A DNA stretch of 64,000 nucleotides from Helicocarpus griseus UAMH5409 (GCA_002573585.1 PDNB01000086.1:1-64000), one strand, 5' to 3'; counted from the first letter of the stretch, positions 12,306 to 24,037 are shown. Program-made: numbers and translations. The notes: generated from the sequence alone by a model not told the origin.

Positions 12306-12316
12306 GGAATCGAACT
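12306..12316 (-). promoter_or_regulatory. B-box-like TFIIIC site outside any tRNA gene
   Basis: The minus strand reads AGTTCGATTCC, matching ten of eleven positions of the B-box consensus GGTTCGANTCC. Flanking bases do not form a tRNA T arm and no A box or cloverleaf is visible. It could be a chance match or an isolated TFIIIC site. Confidence 0.25.
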
Positions 12317-13641
12317 TCCACAGCACAGTTATTGGCTCATAACTTGAATGTCCCGCTTATGACAATCAAGTGGAACAGCTTCAAATAATGATGTTGTCAG
12401 CACAGAACAAGTAAGTCAAGCCATTCTTTTATCCCTCCTGGAGATGATGTTTTCGGCAGCTATAAGATACTAGCAGGAATTTGTCTGCTATATTTAGTTG
12501 ACCCTAGACATGATCTTCGATTTTTTATGTACGCAGTATATCACCGCTAAAAAACTTATAGGCCCAGCTTTACCCTCTTTGATCAGAGCAGCGGTTTGCA
12601 GGCTGCCCAACTGCATCAGTAACACTGTATTACTACGCTGGGTACTGCATGCTGCATTGCCATCAACAATGCGTGGGGACACTGCCGGACCTCCATCATC
12701 CCTCCTCAGGCTACCTGGCAAGTTGCAACTAGACTTTTAGTAGTTCTGGGAACCGCTAAACTCCATGTTGATCTCCGCCGTAGTCAAGCCTAAAAAGGCC
12801 TCCAGCCGCATTGCGCCTCATAAATACAACTACTCTACGCAGTAATAGACTATCCTGCCTATGTGGTCAAATCAAGTACAAGATATTGACAGGAAGGCGT
12901 GGTTTGCTTTTTCTTCTTTTCTAGCCCCTCCCTTGAACAGAGCTGAGAACGTGCTGATCAGAATCGAGCATAGAAACAGAAACCCCTCTGAATAATTCAA
13001 ATCGACCATTCTGTGTGTACTTTGTAACATGTCCTTGAATTGCCCACTTCGTTCGAGGTATACTTCTGATCGATTCCTCGGTATTTTTGCAACGGGCATA
13101 CCATCAACAATCAAAGATTACTGAGAACTGAGAATAGAAGTCCAGCATCTAGATACTGAGCTGGATGGCGGGGCGAAGGGCGAGAGAAAATGCTCCCGAA
13201 GGCGGACTTATCTCCCTTTCCGCCCCCGCCCCATGCCCATTTAAAGTGGACGGTCTGTTAGCCCTTGTCGTGCACATCCTCGTCTGCGTATGCATCTCCA
13301 CACCTCCACATCTTCTATGGGATATTGTTGACTTTCTGTTCTACCTGTCGGCGGGATCCATGCCAACAGAGGGATCATCCACGGCATATTTTGAACGAAG
13401 ACATCTGCATAGCTAAGGCATATCTGTGATATACTCCCAATTGTCAGCTTGCATACCTAAACAAGGCTTTGACGTTTTCTTTCTATTCTGGACATATCTC
13501 TTTACTCAGCCCCGATGAGCCTTTGGCACCCTTTCCATGAAGCATTTGAGTTGGCTGTGAGATGTCTTTGCTAAAGAGAAAAGGGCCATAGCTGACTGGC
13601 ACGGAGATAGAAACAGTTTCATTTGATGAAATGGAAAGGTC

Positions 13642-13650
13642 TATATAAAG
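13642..13650 (+). promoter_or_regulatory. TATA box of the secreted-protein gene
   Basis: TATATAAAG lies about 255 bp before the ATG at 13903 and is followed by a CT-rich stretch with CTCCA repeats (about 13690-13745). This is the usual layout of a strongly inducible fungal promoter. Confidence 0.45.
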
Positions 13651-13902
13651 GCTCACCATCTCCTGCAGAAACTCTTCATCTTTCAACTCAAAATCCTCCA
13701 GTTCCAACTCTCCAATAATTCAAATCTCCAAAACTCTCCATTTGCTAGAACAGCCTATCGTACCTTTTCCATTCAAATTTACACACGAAATATTACGGTG
13801 AGACCCATATGTTTGAACTACGACAATTTGCAGATACTCGAGTGCGAAAGTTAGTATGCTAATAGTGAAAAGATAAACGTCCAGTCCTCAGCACAATTCA
13901 GC

Positions 13903-14232
13903 ATGCAAATCACCACTATCACCACCGTTGTTATAGCCGCATTAACGGCTTCGGTTTCTGCCGCTGTAGAATGCTACTCACAAAAGAACGCTATGACCAA
14001 ATGGTTTCTAAAGGCAGACGGTGTCGATAATTACTCCGAACTATGCGGAAAACTTTGGGAACAGCTGAAGATAAAAGACGGATGCGAGCCGGCATACGAA
14101 CCCGACTGTGGTGAAAGAGATGGGAGACTCCGTTGGGTGTTCAAAGGGTTGGCAACATGCAGTGGAAATGATGTTAGAGATACGTGGTACGCGGCCACTA
14201 ACCATCGACTTGGCTGGGCCGACTGCAAATAA
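13903..14232 (+). CDS. Small secreted cysteine-containing protein
   Basis: 109 residues in one exon. Residues 1-20 form a clear signal peptide: a short polar start, then VVIAALTASVSA with an AxA cleavage site before AVECYS. The mature chain of about 89 residues has exactly six cysteines, enough for three disulfides. It also has six tryptophans and conserved-looking segments (AMTKWFLKADGVDNYSELCG, WYAATNHRLGWADCK). This pattern, size and secretion are those of fungal effector-like proteins, but I cannot name a family, and no function is claimed. It stands alone with 2.5 kb and 1 kb of gene-free DNA on either side. A TATA box precedes it, and a strong G-quadruplex motif lies 50 bases after its stop codon, inside the probable 3' untranslated region. 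Confidence 0.75.
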   Translation: MQITTITTVVIAALTASVSAAVECYSQKNAMTKWFLKADGVDNYSELCGKLWEQLKIKDGCEPAYEPDCGERDGRLRWVFKGLATCSGNDVRDTWYAATNHRLGWADCK

Positions 14233-15278
14233 CTCGGACGCAGATGTTGGGATCTCACAAGGTTTATCTTTGTTTTTATTTGGGGGGGTGCGGGGGGGCG
14301 GGTGGGGGATAAAAATATTCAAAGCGGTGGAGATCCCTTTTACCTTTCAGCCTTTAATATTTGATACTAGTAGTTCTTGAATTTTGTGTGGCTTGTTGTT
14401 TCTTGCTTGTCTTTCCTTCCTGATTGTTCCCATATCTCTATTCAGTCGACGGAGTTTTTACCTCGTGCTGTTTGATGCAATATGTTAACATGTTAATGTT
14501 GTCTTCTTACATTTCTTTACTACCTTGATGTGTCCAGCCCCTTCTAAATTTCTGTAGACGCCATCTCCACGCAACACTGCCAGTGATCAATTGAATAAGT
14601 TGGTTAAGACTGTCCTTTCTGAAAAATCAAAAGCAGCGTAATTATAATCAGCTCAACCTTCTTGAAGTTCAAGTAACTGGCTTCCCTGGGACAAGTAAGG
14701 TTATATTCTGTGAAGGTTTAATAGCAACCTGGGCGACGATAGATGTCACGTGACAGACTAAAAATGCCAAGCTTTAGCATCTGCAGATTTATCCATCCAT
14801 CAGAAGTTATCAAATTCATCATCATCATCCCAGGCATTACTCTTGCAAGATCCGAGGTGACACGAGGCCTCAATCATTTTAGATGTTTATACTGCTGAAT
14901 TTGTCAAGCTTGATTGCAAAACAGCTTCAATGTCTGACCTTCAAATTTAGCAGCCATTAACAGCAAGCTTGTCACCGGCGCAATGCAGCCATGATTCTTG
15001 AAATTATTAAAATGTATCTGATTTGTGGGAAAAAGAACTTATTCATATCTATTCTGATAGTGATAGGCTTCAGCAGAAAAGGACAAAGAAAAGGAAAATA
15101 CCATTATTTTCCCAAATGCACATCAGGCCTGATGTCATCAATACTAGCAAAAACCTATATCACAGGGTATAAACTTGGGATATCAACGCGTCTTGCTATA
15201 TCTTCGCAGCAGCGAAATACAATGACTCTATTCATTCTGGGAAATTTCTTCTTGCAAGCCACTCTTTATTGGGTGAAT
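14233..15278. other. Intergenic region between convergent genes
   Basis: About 1 kb containing the 3' ends of the secreted-protein gene and, on the other strand, the sugar transporter. Contains the G-rich block at 14282-14308. No gene seen. Confidence 0.5.
14282..14308 (+). other. G-quadruplex motif in a 3' untranslated region
   Basis: Four G runs of 7, 7, 3 and 5 bases separated by one to three bases. This is a textbook intramolecular G-quadruplex pattern on the sense strand, 50 bases downstream of the secreted-protein stop codon. Confidence 0.7.
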
Positions 15279-17062
15279 TCAGTCAGAGCCAGTGCCATTG
15301 GAGCTGACATTCTCCTCCAACTTCTCATTGTTCTTGCCATCCAAGACGGCATATTCTCTGCCCTTCTCTTCAATTTCCTCGTCACTGAGCTTAGGCAATT
15401 GCTTCGCTGCTGTGACGTAGCTAATGTTCTCAACGTATCCCTTGGCAAAGATCACGTCAATTTCCTCCAAACTGCGGCCGGCGGTTTCAGGGTAGAAGAA
15501 CCAGATAATCGGGATGAAAATGCCGTTCCAGGCAGCGAAAAAGAGATAAGTTCCCCATCCGATGCGGGCCACCATGACCGGGGTAATCATGACGACGGTG
15601 AAGTTGAAAAGCCAATTGTTGCAAGTGGAAATGGCGTTGGCCTTGGTTCTGGTCCTGATCGGTGAAAGTTCGGCAGGATACAGCCAGGGAAGGGGCAACC
15701 AGGTAGCACCGAAGAAACACATGTACATGAAGAAGCCGAAGATCGCACCCTTTGCACTCTGCTCTTCGTCGGGAATAAGACAACCGAATACAATGACCAT
15801 GGCAGCAAATTGTCCAAAGGCACCTCCAAGGAAGAGCTTGCGGCGTCCGATTTTCTCGATGAAGAACCATGAGAACGTGGCGAAGATGGCATAGACAATC
15901 ATGTTGACACCGCCAATTAGCAATGCGAAATCATGAGACTTGTTAAGCGACTCTTCCAAGAGCACTGGAAGATAGTAAATGACAGCGTTGCATCCGGAAA
16001 GCTGCTGGAAAACTTGAGAGGAAGAGCCGACAAGCATACGACGCAAGTGCTGGGATCTCCCACCAGTGAGGAGATCTCTGTAGCTTGCTTTTGTCGCTCC
16101 CGAGCTAGTGTATTTGTCAGCATTGGAACGATTGACTGAAAGATACGTTTCTCAAAAGGATTAAGATTGGAAAGTGTACTTACCTTCTAACAGAGTCAAG
16201 GACCAAGTTCTTTTGCAGCTGGGTGGTAGGGTCATCGATCTCAACGCCAGCAAGCGCGGCAAGGACCCTTTCACCCTCCGCAATCTTGTCTTTGGAGATG
16301 AGATGGCGAGGCGAGTCTGGGAGGTACCACATTCCAATGATGATGACGAAACCGAAAACGCACTGGAACGCAATAGGGAATCGCCAGACGAGATCCTGAG
16401 GACCATAGTGGCAACCGAAATCGATCCAGTAGGCAATCATGGTGCCAATGGCAATAATACCGCCCTCGATACAGATCAACAAGCCACGGTTATGGGATTT
16501 GGAACATTCGGCCTGGTAGGTCGGGATGGTGGATGTGTTCATGCCGTTTCCGACGCCGGTGATCACACGGCCGACGATGAATTGTGCCAATGGCTGCGAG
16601 CCTTCGATAGCAGCGACTTGAATGACCACACCGATTATCATAATGATTGCTCCGATGATGATCATCCAGCGACGGCCGAGTCGGTCGCCAACCATGAGCG
16701 CGATAATAGCACCAAAAAGACATCCTAAGCCGTATTAGCCTCGGTCTATTGCTCGCTTACAATTCGTTTGGCTTCGAGGGTACGTACCAACTTCATACAC
16801 CGCAGTCACGGTGGCTTGCATCGTGCTGTCCCCTTTGGTAGCCGTAAACATATCGTTGAACGCAGGATCAGAAATGATACCAGACATGACACCCTCTAAT
16901 ATCCTCTGTTAGCTAACTGTTTCCAGGCAGTCACATCTTTCGAAATTCAAAGTGATAGGGCTTACGGTCATATCCGAATAGCAGGAATCCCATGGTAGCC
17001 ACGGTCGAAATTGTCAGGGACAATTTCTTCCCGTTCATGCCAAAATATGTCGGCGGCGCCAT
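15279..17062 (-). CDS. MFS sugar (monosaccharide) transporter
   Basis: Plasma-membrane sugar/proton symporter of the major facilitator superfamily, 523 residues with twelve predicted membrane segments. Exons on the minus strand: 17062-16966, 16895-16788, 16724-16184, 16104-15279. Family marks: FGYDQGVMSGI in the first helix region (across intron 1), DRLGRR in the loop after helix 2, PRHLISK with YLPDSPR before the central loop, QQLSGCNAVIYYLPVL in helix 7, and PETAGRSLEEID after helix 12. These place it among fungal hexose transporters; which sugar it takes up is not visible. The first exon is short (97 bases). Upstream, 17190-17305 is purine-rich on the plus strand, that is, a CT-rich tract on the coding strand, common just before fungal transcription starts. 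Confidence 0.92.
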
Positions 17063-17189
17063 GGTGTCTTAGCTCGGTAGAGCCCCCAACCTCCAATGAT
17101 GGTATTGGACTGCACTCCGGAATTAAACAGACGATTAAGAAATTGATACGAGAATGGAAGTGTGTATTATGTGGTTAAAAGGAGTATGG

Positions 17190-17305
17190 GGAGGGAAAAA
17201 AGGAGGGGAAAGAAAGGGAATATATCTGGGGAGAAAGGTATTAATCAGGAAACATGAACAATGAAGGGTAAAGGAAGGTAAGAAGAAAAAGAAAGGAGAG
17301 GTGTT
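17190..17305 (-). promoter_or_regulatory. Pyrimidine-rich promoter tract of the transporter gene
   Basis: Read on the minus strand this stretch is almost entirely C and T, about 130-240 bases before the transporter ATG. Such tracts are frequent in highly expressed fungal promoters. It is inferred from base composition only. Confidence 0.35.
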
Positions 17306-19913
17306 GAAACAGGGAAATTAGTGGACTTGAACGATAAATATATCATTGACATAGCCGCTACATAGCAAAGATTGACGATATGGATGATGCGCATCGCTTA
17401 TGTGGGTTATAAGCTGGAGCAATAATAATGGCAACCCAACTCCATATTCTGGCTCTGCCACGATTATTCACGGACGTTGTTAGGAGCTACATAGCATATG
17501 TTTCGGCGCTCGGAACCACGACGAAGTGCTAGTGGTTCAGGGGGTGTTCTGTCTGAACCTCCCTACGGCGTCAATGAATACAAAGCTGGATCCTGTTATG
17601 GTACATGTACTTGAGGATAATGGACTGTTCAAGCTCGCATGAACCGGCAAAGATACTTGTATTTGGTACAAGACGCTCGGACGCAGGACAAGAAGAAGAT
17701 AAGCTTTTGCCATGATTAACGGGCTTGCATGGGCCGATCCACAACTTAAAAATGGCTCCATGACATCACTTGGCAAACACCCAGAGGTTCGGCTGGTGTG
17801 TTATATACGTTGTTCCGATGGCCGCTTTTGCGATCGATACCATGTTAAGCTCGCTTCCTGTGGTATACGACTTCATGCTAAAAAAAAAAGAAAAAAGTCC
17901 AATATTTTGCTTATGGATGTGCGTAGAGAACGGCTAGAGGACGCGAGAAAAAGTAGTAGGATAGAAAGATCTGTGATTACAACATCTTGCTCTGTGAATA
18001 ATGTTCCCTTCAAGCTATGGTTGTTGAAAATGCAGTGGTCGTTCAGGGGCAGTGTTGCACTCAAGTATTATGTCTCCGAGCCTTCGGATTTCACGCCCAG
18101 AACATGCCCTCGCCACGGCAGCCGACATCAGCATATGGCTCCTCGCATCCACGCCAATCAAAGCAACAATGCCACTACAACTTCCATACACCATTATTTC
18201 TTTACGCTGCGTAATGTTATGTTGTGATTTTGCCATACCCCCTCGTTCCCTCTGCGACTCCCTCTCCAGTCATTTTTATGGGGTTCAAACTCTATGGGCT
18301 GAATCAAGCTCATGCAAGCTATTTCGACGTAACTTTGTCCAAGTTTCCCAGAAGACTTTTGTGTCTGGGAAGCAGGGTATGTTCCTCGAATCGCTGTGTA
18401 AAAGTTGAGGAACTTGCTGTCGGGACGCATTTCGTTGCCTAGAATTCAATGATACACGAGTTTCAGATGAATCCCGTACTCTTATGGACCGAAACTGGTG
18501 CCGCAAAAGGCACCTTGCGACTACTTGAGTCTTGCGCGTCGCATCCGCCTGCAGTCGCGCACATCGGAGATTTTTCATGGGTTGGTGAGAGATAAAATAA
18601 TGTAGGGTGACCCAGACACTGATCGCTTGCACGCAACAATCACGGAAAAAAGGTATTGTGTGATGGTCTAGCCTGTCTTGTTCGTCGGCTTCAGATCCCC
18701 CACTGTTCAAGCAAGGCATTGAAGGGCTGTTTGAAGTTGATTGCCGAGTGATATCTGTATTACTAGTGCATAGCGGCATTTCCCATGAATCATAAGGTAT
18801 CTTTGAAATAAATGTCAACCTCCGCAAATAGTTTCCCTATGGATTGAGATTTGGGGGTTGGAGGTGGCTGAGCAACGAGCAGTGAGCACTAACAGTGAGT
18901 TCTTTTTCTGATGCGTTGGAATCTGGGACACAGCCGGATATCGGGTCCTTTTGAACGGATGATGCGCAAAACAAGCATTTCTTGGTTGAAAACAAGCAAT
19001 TTTGGTGGATAAAGCTAAGTTTTTTATACTCCGCCTGTGGGGAACTTGCTGTGGAGTCTGTAGACCCAGAGATATAACATATTCCGTGTAATAATTGGCT
19101 ATCCGAGAACAAATAACTTCATGCTCATGTGCGAGCTGCGTAAACTAGTTGTCAATCATTGGGCGGTATTATCCCTGAGTAAGGGGAAGAGTAGAATATA
19201 CGCAGTGTACGGTCGCATATTTCCTTCGTGCTTCGAGCTTGTTCCTGGGGAGCCTGGCAAGATCTCCTCGAAACCAATTTGCTTCCACACAAACTCGGCA
19301 GTCAAGCGAAAACGGCATATGTAAGCAGGTTGCCTCCACTATGGGCCTCCGCGGGTTGCCTAAAAATCACAAGGACGGGGTGAGGGGTGATGTGAACTGG
19401 CTCCAGACTTCCATCTTCGCTTGATCAACACTGGCGGGCTTTTGTGGTTGAAATTTCATCGACGATACTATTCGACCTTGTTTTGAGTTAACTTGCGTGC
19501 TGGTAATCGCGGAGTGACGAATTGACGGTACTACTCGAACATTCTGACCGGAACGGAATATAGCGGCAATGAACAAAAGGCGAAGCGGAAGAATAAGTCA
19601 AATAAACAATATAGGGAGATATACGAAAGTGTTCTGTTTTCTTCTTGGTCTGTTCCCCTTGGAAGCCGCTTCTGTCTTGATAGTCTTTGTGTAAACTGCT
19701 TAGAGGTGTGAGATTCGCGACTTGACCCTTCGGAATCATTGTCTAGGAAAGCTGCAAGCTCACAAGTTGCTGACAGTGATCCCATCTGAGACCAGTACCT
19801 GGATAGTCTGCGATCTTATCCCATCCGCCGCGATCCTTATTTGCCCTGCCTCCGGTCTCAAAATTCCCACAAAGGTGCCAATGTCTGCGGATAATCCCGA
19901 TTTCGATATTTTA
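17306..19913. other. Gene-poor stretch
   Basis: About 2.6 kb without a recognisable gene. Open frames up to 180 codons (for example 18285-18827 on the minus strand) lack motifs, hydrophobic patterning or plausible splice partners. A TACATGTA palindrome lies at 17602-17609. Confidence 0.5.
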
Positions 19914-21190
19914 CTAAAGGTCAATAAGTTCGTCAAGGGTGAGGTACTCGTCCAAACGGTTTTCTTCAGCTTGCTGCATCTTTTCATAAACGAACTTCTC
20001 CAGCCAGTCCAGCTCTTCCTGAGAGAGGAGGGAGACCTGTCGTCCAGAGAATCGAGACGCCCAAAATGCTTCTCATCAAGAAAAGCCCAATATATTTCGT
20101 CAAACATGAAACTTCTTCTGGCGGGAAGGCAGAACCAGAATTGTCCATTATCGATCGATTGCGCCATCTGATCCGATAGACGTTGGGAGTCCCATTCTGC
20201 GCCTGCCTGTCCTCACAAGCTCGAAGGACATCGAGAAATAGTTGGAGCCTTGGTGTGTATCGGGATAGAAATGCATTCAGATCCGAATTCCAGGCTTCTG
20301 GTCTTTCAAATAGGAGCCACCATGGTGTATGTGAACTCAGCGGGAGCCGCATATGTGAAATCCCAGTCGATCACGCCAGTGATTTTAAGATCAGACTCGG
20401 AAACTAGTACATTTGACGGACAAAAGTCATCACAGTAAAGGTGGAAAGGTCCTGGATTTGTCTGTATATCTCGTGCGATCCTTCGAAAAAGACAACGGGA
20501 TATGTACTTCTTTCGAGCATCATATTAATCCTCTACAGCATTGTTACGCTGATATTTCAGGTGAAGAAGATGTTGAGCAGCAAGTTCTTCAAAATATTCA
20601 CCTGCTGTCGGGAAAGTCTTTCTCACGAACTTAGCTGGAGGGAGATTTCAACACGAACAAGTTCATTTATATTGAGGGTCATCGGCCTTTTGTTCACATG
20701 CCATGTTTCTGAAGATTTGAATCCCAGAGCGCCAATACGCGGAAATTTCGTGATAGGCTCGCTCTAGGGTAACCTGACTTGGAGAAGCGTCTTTTAACTG
20801 TCTGGACAGCAAAGTGCCCTCAACGAATGTCGTGACAACATAAGGCCCACATCCCCAACGAACTGCACCAAGAACGATAGGCACAGGAATTTGTGGTTCC
20901 TTAGAGAGAAACATCATCACTGCAACTTCGTCCCTGGATTTTTCCGTGCGAAACCGGCTTCGTCCAAGAATAGGGAAGCGAACAACCACACGGAAACCAT
21001 CCTCAAATGTGACAATACAGCACATGTTATAAGCATCAGTGGTGAAATCCGAAGCATCAGTTGCTCGATGGTCAGGGCGGTGTCTTTCCGCAAGTTGTAA
21101 TGGTAAGCTTGGTGAATTTTGTGAAAGGAGCTCAAGCCAGCTGGCAAACAGCTCTTGACCCTTCTCCTCAGCGAGATGGTCCCACTCCAT
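19914..21190 (-). pseudogene. Decayed aminoglycoside-phosphotransferase-like (APH fold) gene
   Basis: Remains of a member of the large fungal phosphotransferase/kinase-like family. Conserved pieces appear in order but in different frames. An N-terminal GFRVVVRFPILGRSRFRTEK and WGCGPYVVTTFVEGTLLS come first (21190 downward). RIGALG and KRPMTLNINELVRV follow, then YFEELAAQHLLHLKYQRN. After that an in-frame TAA interrupts the sequence, followed by the catalytic YCDDFCPSNVLV and DFG-equivalent VIDWDF (about 20330-20440). WWLLFERPEAW is one frame off, and SFMFDEIYWAFLDEKHFG and the terminal LDELIDL (stop at 19914) are in other frames again. At least four frame changes and one stop cannot be explained by introns. 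The damage is indels and scattered substitutions rather than dense C-to-T changes. No functional product is expected. Confidence 0.8.
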
Positions 21191-22407
21191 ATTCAACGTC
21201 ACACCACGAAGTTAAGAGCCTATTTTGAGAGGCAAAACAAAGGGTAATTCAGAAACCGATCTGAAGTCGCAGGTCGAAGGACAGAAAAGTTCTGTGGACG
21301 TGCAAAAAAAGACCACAATTTCATTGGACCAGCTTCCGCACTGACGGGCGTCCTTGATTGGACTAAATAGATTTTGGTTGTCTCCTGAATGCGACGGATG
21401 TAAGTTTGTCATCACGAAGCGAAGACCGTTTTCAACTTTTAAAGAATTTTACTGGAACCACTGGCGGGATCCTTCGCCGAAGAAAAACTCGGGGATTTGT
21501 TTTCGAGGGGCTGTTTTGGAGTTTGCTTGGCCGTCATTTTGTCAGAAATCTCACTTTTGACCAGCAGTTATGCCCGATGATACCATCCTTAGGCCAACTT
21601 TCAACATTGATACTTCAATCCATACCCGTCGAAAGCAGGGGACTCAGGTCAGCCGTATCTCACGAGAACTGCGGATTTCTTTCCAGCTACTCGGTATGAT
21701 GTGAAGAGCCTCTGAAGGCAGGACAGCACAAAAACAAGCCTCGGAGACACTGCGATGTCAGCATCAATCCCAATGACTGAAATCGAATATACCGCACTAG
21801 ATAACTAGGTAAATCCTTTCGCGCGGATGATTAAAGGCAAAGCGGATGCAAATAGTTATAAGTTTGAATCTCGACATAAAAAAGAAAGAGAAAGGAAAAA
21901 AAAAAAATAAAGTTGTCACCGAACACACAAGAGGGCAGCAGGGGGAAGCGATGTCGCATCCATACTTGCCTGCCACGGCTCCGGGAAGAAGGGCTAGAAT
22001 GTCATATAGAACACTCAACTAGAAGGGTATTGCAGTGGCTTGCTCTTCAGAGAAGCATACGTCAGGGTTAAAAACCAAGAAGATCCTTAATTTTAGGCCT
22101 ATCTATCAAGCCAAACTAGACGAGGAAGCGTATCGAAGTCTACGGTATGGCATCTCTGGACGTCTTTTCCTTAGGGTGTATTTGGTGGGCCTGTCTGTGG
22201 GAGACATGCCGCTTCGGCTCGCAAGTTAACATCGGAACGTTCTTTAGTTGGGACGCCATAGCAAAAGGAGGCGCCTAACTAGGATAGAGTCTCCCAGGCA
22301 AATTCCCTTTAGGGGAAATATTTGAATGATATTTGGCGATGGCTGCAAGTGTACAATAATACATAACCAGGAACGTCCCTGAAAAGATCTGCCTACCCAC
22401 TCCCTAC
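21191..22407. other. Gene-free stretch
   Basis: About 1.2 kb upstream of the decayed phosphotransferase. No gene recognised; small open frames only. Confidence 0.5.
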
Positions 22408-22860
22408 CTACTCGAGGGTCAAGTTCATATGAATGGGTTGGGATCTCTCCCAGTCGTCTTTCTGATATATATTGAGATGCAGATAGGTGTTAGCGCGGCA
22501 AATAATTGAACGGGAGGTATTCAGGCGCCAGAAAGGAGCTTCATCAGGTGCGACCAGCCAACGCGAAACAGACGTAGAATATATTTTTTCAAGGCGTTTC
22601 GCAGAGAGAAGTAAGATGTCATGGGTCGAAGATGATACAGCCGTACCAATCGCTTTCGTGGTGGCTTGAGAGATGTCTTCAATGTTGTTGAAGTTTTTTT
22701 GGGGATGTCGATGTCGTGGGACGCGGCTAGAAAGGTAGCGGAAAATTAGTGGGCCAGTTGCAGCCTCGATTGCGGTCGTTGCTGCAAGTTTCGTGCCATT
22801 CGAATCGCGCGCTATATGTATCAGTTTGTCGTAGTCCTGAGAATCCTCCATCCGCTTCAT
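22408..22860 (-). CDS. Hypothetical open frame, 150 codons
   Basis: An ATG-started frame on the minus strand without introns in the reading used here. I do not recognise it. The protein is polar, has no signal peptide, membrane segment or cysteine pattern, and contains two RxxR-rich stretches. It lies between a pseudogene and the eL32 gene. Given its gene-poor setting it may be a fragment of a decayed gene or a chance frame. A homologue in another species would be the only convincing support. Confidence 0.2.
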   Translation of the reverse strand: MKRMEDSQDYDKLIHIARDSNGTKLAATTAIEAATGPLIFRYLSSRVPRHRHPQKNFNNIEDISQATTKAIGTAVSSSTHDILLLSAKRLEKIYSTSVSRWLVAPDEAPFWRLNTSRSIICRANTYLHLNIYQKDDWERSQPIHMNLTLE

Positions 22861-23192
22861 TCCATGAGGCTGGGGTTAAGCAAAGCATGTGAGATGGACA
22901 ACAAAAGGGGAATAGATTGATTGCAAACTTTCTAACAATCTAAAACGTCGTCCTCTGCAACAAATATTTCTCAGCGGGGAAGAAATCCATAGAAAGAGAT
23001 GCAAAGGAGCAGAACAGATCATATATGTCGTCACGCCAGAGAGGCAAGTGTAAAATAACAGTTTCATTCCGTTAATTATTTTTCAAATCGGGGCTTGAAC
23101 GGCTATTTTATTTCTCAAACGCTTTCGCCAAATCCCAAAGCCTTCCGACCCCAGACATAAACGTAAAAGGAAAAAGGAAAACAAGAACACGA

Positions 23193-24037
23193 CTACGACT
23201 CCGTTGTGAGTCTGCCCTTGGGGTTGGTGACCTTGACACCGAGGGCCTTGGCCTTGGCGATGATGTCGATTCTCTTTCCGGACGAAACAGCATGGCCGAT
23301 CCTGAAACAAGGGAAAGGTATGTTAGTTTTGCACGTTGAGAGATGGCAGTTTGTTCAAGTCGCAACTGCCTATAGGTAGGCGTTTGGGTCCAAACGTACT
23401 CAGCAGCGTAGGTCCGGTTGTGCATCAGCAGAAGCTCGACATCCTTGGGGTTCTGAACGAGGAAGACCTTGTGGCCGGAGGGGGTCAAATGTCTGGTCTT
23501 CTTGTTGCTTCCATAACCGATCTATATTGTGTCGAAATCGCCAATTGTCAGTCGCTGCTCTTATAACACGTAAATCCCCTAACCAGCCAAAATTCCCGTT
23601 CTTTTCCATCGTGCTGAATTGGCCGGAGAGCTGTCGATAGTTGTTGGACAGGGAATCAATCGTACCTTGGGCATAGCAGCCTGGCCGCTGAACCGTCTAC
23701 GGACACGGTTGTCGATACCCTTGGGTTTCCGCCATGATGCGTCGACGCACTTGTACGCATCGGACTGGTGGCGGTTGAAGCGCTTCTTGTCTGTATACCC
23801 GGAGAAACCCAAATCAGTCTTTATATCCCTTCCATATCAAAATGATCAACCCTTTCCAGTCCTTTGGCGTGTCTTCCTCCGCAACAAATCCTCGCTCTAT
23901 TCCCCATCCTTTCTTTTGTCCAACTACCATCCCACTTCCAAAACCAACAAACATGCGGATTCCTAAACAGAGCCTAGAATGAATTGGGGGAACGTACGCT
24001 TCTTCACGATCGGTACATGCTTTCTTGCGGCGACCAT
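23193..24037 (-). CDS. RPL32: 60S ribosomal protein eL32
   Basis: Component of the large cytosolic ribosomal subunit, 131 residues. Exons on the minus strand: 24037-23998, 23790-23666, 23521-23400, 23301-23193. The frame reads MVAARKHVPIVKKH, then FNRHQSDAYKC, SWRKPKGIDNRVRRRF, IGYGSNKKTRH, LLMHNRTYAAEIGHAVSS and ends TNPKGRLTTES. All are strong eL32 matches over the full length. A further intron lies wholly in the 5' leader (24126-24038). Its AG acceptor directly abuts the A of the ATG, so leader and coding sequence meet at that junction. Intron-rich structure with an intron in the leader is common for fungal ribosomal protein genes. Codon choice is strongly biased to C-ending codons, as expected of a highly expressed gene. 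Confidence 0.97.

Larger units (their letters stand above)
11406..13902. other. Long intergenic region without a recognised gene
   Basis: About 2.5 kb. I see no coding frame with family resemblance. On the minus strand at 12306-12316 there is a near-consensus B-box sequence (AGTTCGATTCC), but it is not embedded in a foldable tRNA. Upstream of the secreted-protein gene lies a TATA-like element at 13642-13650. Confidence 0.5.

Noticed and set aside
12250..12400. Possible minus-strand tRNA around 12306-12316
   Set aside because: A hairpin can be drawn upstream but the loop size is wrong for an anticodon arm and the T stem mismatches.
15562..16728. Open frames on the plus strand opposite the sugar transporter
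   Set aside because: They are shadows of the transporter exons and show no family motif.
18285..18827. 180-codon minus-strand frame in the gene-poor region
   Set aside because: No motif, no start context, no hydrophobic pattern; the neighbourhood is degenerate.
17063..23192. Search for a transposon or terminal repeats in the gene-poor stretch
   Set aside because: I found no transposase or reverse-transcriptase motif, no long direct or inverted repeats, and no dense C-to-T signature of repeat-induced mutation.
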